DNA of 42,457 bases from Ophiocordyceps camponoti-saundersi (nom. inval.) (lineage: Eukaryota > Ascomycota > Sordariomycetes > Hypocreales > Ophiocordycipitaceae). The position numbers and the translations under genes were made by a program. The notes beneath the pieces are model-generated. The model ran no database searches, was not told where the DNA came from, and saw only the letters and a list, made by a program, of their open reading frames with translations. The DNA lies in contig PDHQ01000265.1 of NCBI GenBank assembly GCA_003339415.1, forward strand, positions 5,713 through 48,169, read 5' to 3'. Below are positions 23,700 to 33,899 of this stretch, piece by piece. Position 1 is the first letter of the stretch. Every line of letters begins with the position of its first letter.

Positions 23700-26200
23700 G
23701 AGATTTCGCTTCCTTAACGCCGGTTTACTATTATTATTTTTAATATCCTCTACTATAGCGAGGCTATAACGCTAGTTCCTATCTTATATTATTAACTTAC
23801 TACGATATTAGGCACGAGTATATAATCGGTAATTATATTAAAACCGATCTAACATATATTTAGGACGAATTTTAGAATTAGATAAAGCTATAATATTAGC
23901 TTATCACGTCTAAAGCTAAGACGGATAATAGAAGCTTACCTATCCTTTACCTATAAGAATAGCTAATTATCGTTCTCCGCCTCTCCTCTTAATATTATAT
24001 ATACTAGAATAGTATCGCTAAATATTCTTAGGGTATTAAAGCAGAGAGCACAATTTATATAAGTTTAGTATCGGTTTTCTTCTAAATACTAGCTACTAAC
24101 TATTTAAGCCGCTTTTCACTTACTTAATCATATTATATTAGTACGTTATAAATAGAGAACTCTATTCGGGTATCTTTAAGGTTAGCTAGGATTATATAAT
24201 ATAGAGTTCTCTTTAATCTCGGTTTTCTTAGCCGATCTTAGTTATTTTCGAGCCTTTAACTATTAAGTATATTTAATTACGAGGAAAGTTTTACGTAAGT
24301 AAGAGGATTCTCCTAACTAAAGACTATATCTCGGTTATATTGCCGGATATATTTCCTCTACTTAATTTCTTATTTAAGTTTTATCTTTTTAACGAAACGC
24401 GTTCTTATTAATATTTATATTATTTTTATTAAAATAATATTCTACCGTAATAACGGGAGCTAATAACTATCCTCTGCTAAAGTAGAAAATTAGCTCTCGA
24501 TAATTAAACTCCTCGACTAGAATATATATACTAAGCTTAATATAGATATTACTATAATACTATAAGACGCTTACTATTAACCTAGCATTTAGGAATAACC
24601 TTAAACTACTAAGTTACGATAGTTCGCTACTATAGCTTTATAAGCTATTAGCGAGGTATTAGAGGAGGAACCTAAAGAATAACTAGAGTATTAGTTATTA
24701 CTAGCTAATAATAATCTCTTACTAGCGATAACTAATACTCTATTAGAGGCTCCTAGATCTAAACTAGGGACTACTAAACTTAATAATTAGTTAGTATAGA
24801 GATATTTAACTCTACTAATAGTTAACCCGAGTATAAAAGAAGAAACCCTTTTCGCTATATCTATATTTTTCGAGTATTTTTATAGTTTCTAAGGAATTTC
24901 TTTAATAGCTATATAAAGGCTCTATCCCACAACCTCGAGCGTTCGCGAACTAAGTATATAAATATTTAGATAAAATTTTTCTAATATTAAGCGATATAGG
25001 ATAAGTTAGAGAAACTTAGGTCTCGCGATACCTATTAATTATTAACGAATAACTAGATATTAAGCTACTAAAGATAAGTATTTATCTATAAGTTCGATAA
25101 GAATAGCTTTAATATAAAGTATAAAGCTCGTATAGTTATTTAAGGCGATCTTTAAGAAAAGTCTAGCTTACCTCTTTATACCTTAACCTTACCGATAAAG
25201 TCTTATAAACTGCTAATAGGTCTCGTAGTATCTTATAACCTTAAAGTATATTAGTTTAACCTTATTAACGCCTTCCTAAACTCTACGCTATAACGAGACG
25301 AGTAAGTATTTTATTAATTACGTAATAGTTTTAAGTAACTTAGTAAAGTTATACTCCCCTCTTTAATATAAGACTTTTTTAGCTTACCTTCTTCGTAAAG
25401 GTTTTATTTCTCCTAAAAAGATAATTATATCTAGATTAAGGATTCCCTAATTCTTTTCCTTTATATCGATAATCTTAGCCTAATATATCTACCTTAAGAT
25501 AAGGGGGTAAGGTTTTCCTTAATAAATATAAGAAAGATTTTATAATCTTAGATTTAGGAGGTTTATTATAGTTCCTTAGATTAATATATAATAGGATAGG
25601 ATAATACGATAAATTTTTCTCCCGTAATAAGCGTATACTAAGAAACTTAGTATAAAGTTTAAGATATAAATATAGAAGAAATTCTCTAAGGCGTTTTCGC
25701 TTAAGAAACTCTTTCTATAAAAGGGATAAATAACTCCTTAGTAAGTAATACTATACTAACTACCTATCGACTTTATTAGTTACGTAGTAATTATTATTCG
25801 GTAAGATCTTATAGAATCTATTAGATATATATATTTAAGCTATATTCTAGAATTTGCTTTTCCTCTACTAAACCCGAGACTTATACCTTACGTTCTACGG
25901 AAATAAGTCGAAATCCGCACTATTATACGCGGAATACTTTAGTAGTGCTTAATTCGTAGAGATACCTAAGAGGAGGAGTAGTTTCGGATATATTATACGT
26001 CTCTTTAGTGCCGTATTTTAATATAATTAGGAAACTAAGAGACGATTACGATAAGTATTACTAAAGTAAAATTACTTACCCTTATTTCTATAGCGAAAAA
26101 ACTAATCGCCCTCTATCGCCTCGGCGATAAACTTCGTATTATTCCCTTAAACCCTCCGAAGTTTTTTTATAATAATATATAAATAAGACGCTTACTAACG
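23700..26200 (+). pseudogene. pol: Ty1/Copia retrotransposon pol relic (integrase, RT)
   Basis: The reverse transcriptase is clear. In the frame starting at 25078 it reads VFIYKFDKNSF, YKARIVI, a stop in place of R or Q, then GDL. Next come YTLTLPIKSYKLLIGLVV, FNLINAFLNS and, at 25462-25473, YIDN. These match Copia motifs V-x-YK-D, KARLVARG, A-x-KS, D-x-x-NAFL-x-G/S and YVDD. The second Asp of the active site reads Asn (GAT to AAT). Upstream, near 24324-24362, LYLGYIAGYISST fits the conserved segment between Copia integrase and RT. Near 23762, GYNASSYLILLTYYD fits the integrase core. Frames differ between these parts, so indels as well as RIP stops exist. LTRs were not identified. Confidence 0.85.
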
Positions 26201-26499
26201 GAAGATACGTTAAAGCTATTAACTAGGCTACGATATATTAATATTTTTTTTTTTTTAGTATTAGCTATAATAGGAGATTTAAGATATATATATTAAGATT
26301 ACTTAGATCTAAACTTTAGCTAAGGTTAGAGATAAGTTTATAAAACCTATTTAAAAATAATTACTTAAGGAATTATAAAATAAACTTAAGCTTTAAGGTA
26401 AGGCTAATTAGCTTACTATAAGTTATATATATCTTACTTTACTTTATATATCTTATTTTAACTTATATTTTAATATTATTATTCGCGTAAGCGTTATTC

Positions 26500-27130
26500 T
26501 TCTAGATTTACTAGATATAGACGATTTTGCACTATTTTAAAAGTTTAGTTACGACTCCGTCGATAACGCTCCCTCTCGGCGTCTACTTAACGCTACTAGG
26601 CAGGAGTAAGTTTATAGGGATAAGGTATTCCCGCAGGCTAGGTAATAATATAGTAAAGATACGGAGGCGATAGGAGGCCGCTATACTTATCTTCGACCTT
26701 AGGGCTATCCTCTAGCTTAATAACCTCCCTTTCTTCCGCGGGGTTATCGTTATCCGGAATAGTAATAGCTAACTAAGTAGACGAACCGGCCGTTTTAGTA
26801 GCGCGCTAAAATATATAATAACGGGCTTAGCTAGCCTAGATATACGACCCGTAGGCCCTATATTAAAACCCTTCGAGAGAAACGTAATAATCGAAAAGGT
26901 AAGCTAAAGTTCGTCGACGTAGGTATTACTTATAAGGTATAGCGTTAGGGGAACCGCAACTCTGCACTAAGAGCGTATAGAAGTATCTATTATTACGTAT
27001 AATTCGACTTTTAACTATTCGTAACGGAGTCGTAATAAGGGCTCGGAGGGTGACGTTACGTGTAAGCGTAGTAAGTGCTCGTATCTTAGCGTCCTAAAAA
27101 GAAGCTTCGTATTATTTTTTTTTTCTTCTA
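26500..27130. other. CpG-rich patch downstream of the Copia relic
   Basis: This 600-bp stretch keeps many CG and CC dinucleotides (for example CCTCTCGGCGTCTAC and TTCCGCGGGG), yet lacks CA and TG like the rest. It could be the 3' end of the Copia element or a different sequence. No motif was assigned. Confidence 0.4.
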
Positions 27131-27294
27131 AGAGTCCTAAATATAGAGGATCTATAGGGAGAGACTTATATTAATATATAGCATATTTAATATATTATTT
27201 ATCTAGGGATCGGCTATTACGATACTAAGTAGGTAGTATTTTCTATTAATACCCCTTTATATAAGAACGGGAAACTCTATCTTTAAAAGCAATA

Positions 27295-27420
27295 TAAAGA
27301 AGAAGAAAGAAGCTGCCGAAGGAAGGAGAAGAAGAGGATAAGCGAAGAAGAAAGGTAGAAGAGGATAAGGAAAAAAGAAAAGAAGAAGAGAAAGGGAGAA
27401 GGGAAGAGGGCTATTTATAC
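27295..27420 (+). repeat. Purine-rich (GAA/GAAG)n tract
   Basis: About 125 bases are almost purely A and G on the plus strand, with repeated AAGAAGAA and GAAGAGGATAAG segments. Purine tracts lack CA and TG and are therefore immune to CpA-directed RIP. It is a low-complexity repeat with no coding call. Confidence 0.8.
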
Positions 27421-27446
27421 CCTCTAAGGATATCTTATCGAGCCTG

Positions 27447-27623
27447 ATTAATTTATAGGTGTAAAAGAGTAGTAAACGAACGGATATCTCCCTTAGGGAA
27501 TAGGAAAAGTAGTAAACGGGTTTATCCCTTAGGAGATAAGAAGAGTAGTGAATAGGTCTATCCCTTAGGGACGGGAAGGACGATTAACGAGTTTATCGCC
27601 TAAGGGATAAGAAGAGTAGTTAA
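27447..27623 (+). repeat. ~36-bp minisatellite, four to five units
   Basis: Units start near 27477, 27517, 27554 and 27588, with a partial unit before. Each has the form TTTATCCCTTAGGGATAAG followed by AAGAGTAGTAA. Unit length varies from about 34 to 40 bp. The core CCCTTAGGG is palindromic. Confidence 0.8.
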
Positions 27624-27649
27624 AAAGATACGTACGTAGAGTTTTTCAC

Positions 27650-28017
27650 GTTTTTTTTTTTTTTCGCTTTAGGGTTTCGATAATCTCTTCTTACGATCTT
27701 TAAAGATAAGGTTCCAGCTTATTAGATACTTCTAAATAAGCTTATAAGCCTAAGTAGGTATATTATATATACGTATATAAGAAAGTGTCTCCTTTATACC
27801 GTGAAAGTAAGTATTAGTCTTAGAAATAATAGTTATAAACGCAAAAAGGAAATAGTCTTTAGAGAATAGTTATAGGTATATATCTAAGCGGTAAGATTAA
27901 GGCGTTATTATTTATATTCACTACTTATAAGAAAGGATATCGGTCCCTACTACGTTTTCGGATAAGACTTAAGAAATAATATCTAAATCTAAAAAATAAG
28001 GGGTAAAGGAAAATTAT
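27650..28017. other. Stretch without a recognised feature upstream of the Gypsy LTR
   Basis: It begins with a poly-T run (about 27651-27664) and continues as AT-rich RIP-altered sequence. I see no gene or repeat in it. Confidence 0.6.
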
Positions 28018-28235
28018 TATACGGTCTATTAGCTAGATAAGTTAGAGGCTAAGGGATTAAATAAGCTAATTATAAGCATAAGAAATAGGCTTAATACGAA
28101 GATTAATAGGTGCCCTTATTAATTAATATATATATATATCCTCTAGGAATAACTACCCCCTATACGGGCAGTTAAGCAAATATTAGTCACATAACCGGAA
28201 TAACGCTATTCCCTTTTAACCTTCCCCCTCTAGCT
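28018..28235 (-). repeat. Gypsy 3' LTR (218 bp)
   Basis: It matches 37104-37321 base for base in length. Shared blocks include GGGATTAAATAA.CTAATTATA, GCTTAATACGAAGATTAATA, CCTCTAGGAATAACT and CCTTCCCCCTCTAGCT. Read in element sense it starts TAGAGGGGGAAGG and ends near TATA, consistent with original TG and CA ends changed to TA. The differences I noticed between the two LTRs are mostly transitions. Confidence 0.88.
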
Positions 28236-28370
28236 AGTCTATTACTAATACTAAAGTAATAAATTAAAATCTGAAAATAAAATAGATAAAAGGAAGGATA
28301 AAGAGTAAGCTAATAAATAAGAAAGAAATAAATAATAGGAAGAAATAGGCTATAATAGCCTAGTAAATAA

Positions 28371-30128
28371 TTAGATCTCGCCAGATCTTATTATAGATAA
28401 AGACTTTATAGATAATGCTATCCGGTTAGGTTTATTAAGTGCCTTAATAATGTCTAAGGTTTATTTAAAAAGAACCTAATTATTACGGAGTTCTTTTCGC
28501 AACTTATTATTCTCCTACTTAAGTGCTTAGAGTCTGCTATTAACCTATATTATCTACTTAATAGGAGGCGATAAATATCTAAGTTTAAGGTTATAGTTAT
28601 TAGCCTTAAGGAGAGTATTAATTTTCTTTTATATTCTAGTTATAAATGCCTCTCTATCCTCTTTATTATCCCTAATAGTCGCTAGACTAGTTATTAATTT
28701 AGCTGCTATTATCGGCTTAGTGGCGGTATTCTTTATAAATACGTCGTCTATTTATTAGCTAATAACTTATTTATTATTACTTAAGGAAGAGTTAGAACTA
28801 GAAATAGCGATAGGAGGAGCCTTATTAACTATAGGGGTCTAGGCTAGGGCTCTTCTACTTAGCACGTCTTATTTAAAATAGCTTATCTATTTCGTTATAT
28901 AACCCTTACTTATAGGTTTTACCTTAGTAGCTATCGCTAGTAATAATAATAATACTATAGCTAATATCGTCGGTAGTAGCTTTCTTGCTAGCAGTTTTTA
29001 TCGCTTATACTTCGTGGCCGCCTAATAGTTTACTCTATCCCGTGCTACCTTATCGAGTAATCGTTTTAGCGTGCCTTAGCCGGCATTTAATAACTTAATA
29101 GGGGCTATTATAGTTTATATAGTATTATTATTAGGGCTTAGGTTAGTTTATAGTTTATCGATCCGCTTAGCAGTCTTCGCTAGCGCTGTACGTATTTCTA
29201 TCTTATTACCCGACGCTAGGTATAATATATAATAGATTTAATATAATACTGCCCGATAGATCTAATATCTAAAGTATCTAATTTAAACTTCCGTTATGCT
29301 ATTAATTAAGAGGTTATTAGGAGGGTTTTTAATATAGTTGTTAACCTTAAGCGTTAAGCTATAGAAGTCTTATAGAGGCGTTCGGGCTAAGATAAAGAAT
29401 ATAATGCCGACGTTATTAGCGATAAGGAATAGCTCCTTTAGGGTATATAGGTATATAGGTGGGTACTATAACTCGAGGGCCTCTGCTTTAGAGACCCCTT
29501 ATAACTTAGTAATATAGGGTATAATAACTTTATTTTCTGCTTTTGTCTATATCGTCCTAATAACTAGCTAAGCTACCTATTAGCTATCTTAAGCTTTATT
29601 TTTAAAGTTACTATTAGCTAGCTTAATTATATAATTTATTACTTTCTTCTAAGATCTTAAAATCTTAATCTATTTAAGACGGTAATCGCGGGTAAGGTAA
29701 GCGTATACCTTATTAAATTCTGCCTTAGAAGCTGCCTATATAGGAGCCGCTATATTAGCTAGCTTATTAGAGTCTGCTAGTAGAGGTAAAAGGTATTCGT
29801 CTGTCGGCTCCCTTTTAGCATTTTGTCCTAGCCTACGGAAAATAAAGTTTATATCCTGCGACTAAAGGAAGTAGTTATATAGTATTCTTATAAGTAGGAT
29901 ATATTTATCTAGGCGGATAAAACGCTTCCTATCGTAATAATCCTTATAAAATACTTTAAATAACGTTCCTCGAAAGTCCTTATCTTTACTATAGACGTCG
30001 AGCTCGCCTAATAGTTAGTATAGTATATTTTCGTTATCGGAAATATAGTTAGGCGTTTCTTCTCGGGTTCTCGTATCCTAAGATATACTTATTATAAGGG
30101 CCTTACCTTTAGATAGTCGCGGGGCTAT
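28371..30128 (-). pseudogene. Third frame (ORF3) of the Gypsy element, 586 codons, function unknown
   Basis: One minus-strand frame runs from ATA GCC at 30128 (most likely ATG GCC before RIP) to TAA at 28371, 1758 nt with no indel and only TAA/TAG internal stops. It starts 209 bp after the end of pol and stops about 136 bp before the 3' LTR, the position where env-like genes sit in some retroelements. The N-terminal part reads APRLSKGKALI. Other segments are RRLGQNAKREPTDEYLLPLL, then LADSNKLANIAAP. A hydrophobic run lies near 28900-28950, but RIP makes its original residues uncertain. The C-terminus is coiled-coil-like, with ENNKLRKELRN. No signal peptide or known domain was recognised. Codons were maintained up to inactivation. 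Confidence 0.75.
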
Positions 30129-30336
30129 CTTAGAAAAGAAAAGAGTAAGAAAAATATAGATAAGTTATAAAAAGGCTCGAAAAACGAGGGTGCACGATAG
30201 TATAGTCCTATTATAGTGCGTAGTTAGTTAAAAGGTAGATATTATAAGAGGATGAGAAAGTAAGGTTACGAAACTATAAAGTAAGGAAAAGAAAAGTATA
30301 TAAAGGAAAAGAGGAAGGAAAACGACGTAGTTATAC

Positions 30337-33300
30337 TTAGAGTTTCCGCAGGCCTGCTAGCTTGCTAGGTAGCAGCTAGTTATTAGGCCTTAAATAGTTA
30401 AGTTAGTTATAGTATTTTTTTAGCGAGTCCTTATAGAATAATAGCCCCTAGGCCTCTTTAATAGATAAATAGTTAATATGCCTTAGTATTTAGGATATCC
30501 TCCTAATTTAGTAGTATAGCTTAAATAGCCTAATCTACGTTAGCTTAAGTTTCCTAATAGCTCCGTCTATAGCTAGATAAACCTATATGCTAGGGGTTAG
30601 ACTAGACTCGTCTCTTTTATCGTAAATAAATATCTTATAATATATAATCTCGTTAAACTTACCTCTAGCTGCCTATCTCCGGTATTTAGCTTAGCTTATA
30701 AATTCTATAATAAGGTTAGTATATCTCCCTTATAGGGGCTATTTTACCTACTTTCCTAATCTTAAAGCTTTACGTAGTAATCCTATAGATTAAAATAGAT
30801 TTAGGCCGGTCTATGCTATTCTATAAAGTATTTTAGTAGGTAAGTAGCTTAAGGTCCTAATAACCCTATAGTTAAGTTACCGTATAACTATTAGTAGATA
30901 TTCGGATAAAGTATTCTTAGGAGGCTATAACCTTTTTAAGAGTTACTAAAAGATCTTATTTATTACTTTAACTAAACTTATACTGCGATATAACTTAGAT
31001 AGCGCCGTTACTTAAAGTATATCTTTTACCGTTAAGAAGGCTAAAACTTCCCTCGATAAAAAGGCGGAACCTAAGTCGGAGTAGATAGCTATAAGTATAA
31101 TCGTAATAAAGTCTAGCTAATTTCTTAGCCTAATAATAGTCTCCGAGGCTCCCGTTATTCGGTAAGCTATAAGCTATATAAAACGAGAGAAATAGTCGAC
31201 TAATACTAGCATAAACTTAGTCCTATCTATAGCTATTAGGAATAATTCTATATAGTCTATAGCAAGGACCTAAAAAGGTGCTAAAATAAAGATTAGCTAA
31301 TCTAGCGCCTTCGGCTTTCGGTTAGAATATAAAGTATATTCTCTATAACTTACTATATAGGATATAATATCCTAAGCTATTCTAAGCTAGAAGATATATA
31401 TATAGAGTCGCCGACGCGTAGTATTTAGCTTAAAGTAGCTACTTAAATTATAAGCTTAGTAGAGTGCTTACGGGATCTTATATCGGAGAAGGTATCTCTG
31501 CCACTTAGTTAAATAACTCCCTTTATATAGTAGGGTATTCGTTTATATTAACTATTTAAAAGATACCGCCTATTATCTAATATAATTTACCGAGATACGA
31601 TTAAGTTTGTTAGGAACCTTACTATATTATAGCTAATTAACTATATCTGCGTAATAGTAGTTTATATAATAGTCTAATAGCCTCGATATCCTATCCGTCT
31701 CTTTTACGAGTGCTATAGCTGCTCGGAGGTCTACTCGGGTCTTATTATCTTCTTTTTCCTAGGTTTATAAAGCTAATAAGGTATTCTATTAGAGCGTAGT
31801 TAGTTATAGTAAAGGGGTGCCTATCTTATTAGTAGGTGGTTTCTTAAGGGGTATACCCGCTAGGTATTTAAGGAGCGCCTTATAGCCTTATAGGCTATCT
31901 TTCTATTTTTATAATCCGGTATTAGTATTAACTATTCCCTAGTTTATAATATCCGTAGCTTAGTATTCGTTAGATAGGAAGATTATCCTAGATAAACTAT
32001 CCGTAGCTTAGTTTCGCGAACTCTTAATGTGGGCAATCTTAATATTTAGTAGCCGCAGCTTAGTTACTTATCGAGCGTAAATACCTTTATAGCCCTTAGA
32101 AGTTAGGAACTATATAATAGGGAAGTGGTCTATAAAGATAGTTAATTTATTTATTATACGGAATAGATATTAGTAGCGATGGCAGAATTCGACTAAAGTA
32201 TAAAGTTCCCGCTTATATATTCTATAGTTACGCTATATCTTCGTAAAGAGAAAGGAGTCGTATAAAATCGGCACTAAGCTATCTCCTTATTATTATAAGA
32301 TAACGTAGCCTGCTCCGAACCTTAAAGTATCTATATATATAAATACCGGCTTATTAAGTTAAGGCCCGTAGATAGCTACTACTACTTCGGCGAGAGACTT
32401 AAGGATTATAAAAGATAAAGCCTTAGATAGCCCCTATAAGAAGGGAATATTTCTAGTAAGTCGCGTTAATAGTCGGGAGAACTCTACGTAATTAACTATC
32501 TATCTCCGGCAGGGTCCGATTACTCCGAGAAATACCCTAACTTACCTCTAATTCGTTAGCACCGGCTATTCTTAGATTTTCTAAAGCCTCCTAAGCTTAA
32601 TTATAATCTATCTACCTATATAATACGTTTATCTTACTACTAGGATTTTTATTATACTAAGAAAGACCTTCTTAAAACTTAACCGGAGTAAGGCCTATAA
32701 TAATTTAGGTAGAAAGTGGTCCCTAATAAACGCTTATTATTCCTTAAATATAGTATATTTTAAGAAGATATCGTTTATATAGTTATTAAGAGGCGTAATA
32801 TAATAGCTTTTAGTAGGGACCGCTAATAAAGATAGTTCGGGTAGAGGTTCGAGTATAGCCCTAAATACTAGCTTCGTTATTTTAGTAAAGCTATAAGCTG
32901 CGGATTAGGTCCCCTAAGGGAGCCTTATAGGCTATAATTAGGAAAAACTAGGGATTTAAAACGCTAGAACGTGGCGCAGTTTAGATACGATAAGTATAGC
33001 TTAGTAGCTATACTTTAAGTCGAACATACTAAATAAACCTATTCTTAGATCTAAGAGTTTATTATAAAGCTCCGATAGTAATAGGATAGTGGTGCCTAGC
33101 AAGTTTTCGTTAACGTTATAATAGTTAATTATTAATCGTATTTTAGCCTATAAGTTAGACTTATCCTTAACTACTATAATAGGTTCCGCCGACTATTAGC
33201 TTAACTTACCGTTAGCCGCTATTATATACTTATAGATTCCTAAGTTAATATTCTTACAAATAATTTTATTTATCTAATATTATTCTAAAGTACTCTATCT

Positions 33301-33500
33301 TTTCTTCCTACTACGGCATTATAGTTTAGTTCCCGGTATAATCCTCGGGTAATATAGGAATAAGTCTATAAGTAGTATATCGCGTATATCCTAACCTTTA
33401 AGATTACGATAGGTATAGAACGTGCGTGTAATCTCCTCTCTTAAGTGATCCGGGACTAAAAGTCTAAGCGTAATACTATAGGCGTTAAACTATGCTATAA
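30337..33500 (-). pseudogene. pol: Gypsy pol: reverse transcriptase, RNase H, integrase
   Basis: A single minus-strand frame holds all three domains. RT has VPDHLREEI (33456), LFSMFDLKYSY (33004-33036, motif A) and YINDIF (32764-32781), where the expected YIDDIF has its first active-site Asp changed to Asn. It ends with EFSRLLTRLTR near 32450. RNase H contains IDTLRFGAGYVIL (about 32340), YKRELYTLVEFCHRY and IAHIKSSRN. In integrase the zinc finger has lost its ligands, SYREY (31336-31350) standing where C-x-x-C is expected. The core has AIDYIELF (first Asp 31255-31257), YSDLGSAF (second Asp 31075-31077) and SLVKVI, where the catalytic Glu is Lys (30967-30969). The frame ends at TAA 30337. These enzymes would copy RNA to DNA and insert it. 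Confidence 0.93.
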
Positions 33501-33899
33501 CTAAATATTTATTAATAAAATTATTAATTTCTTATCGCTAAACTCTCCTCTATATTAGGAATAGTAACGCTAATAGCCTATCTGCCTATAGCCTAAGCTA
33601 GTATTATCTACTTAACCGTTATTTAGTTATAGGTCTAGTAACTAGATCGCTCTATAATTATTAGGGACTATTAAGTACGGTCTCTATAGTAGCCGTAGTT
33701 AAGGAAAGAAGATTAGAATCGACGAGGGGGCAATAGTAAGAAGTAAGAGTATAATTTATATAAAAGTCTATCTAAGTCTATATATATATAGCCTGCCTTA
33801 TTAATCTAAGGGCGTGGCTTATAAATAAAGTAATCGGGTCTATAATAAAATATATAAAATCTAAACTAATAATAATATTTCTAGTTAGCTGTAGTTTTA

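Noticed and set aside
27477..27623. CRISPR-like array at the 36-bp repeats
   Set aside because: Units are contiguous without unique spacers, few in number and variable in length. The organism appears to be a fungus.
28900..28950. Transmembrane segment in ORF3
   Set aside because: The Leu/Ile run comes from TTA, CTA and ATA codons that RIP can create from Ser, Pro, Thr, Ala-context or Met codons, so hydrophobicity cannot be trusted.
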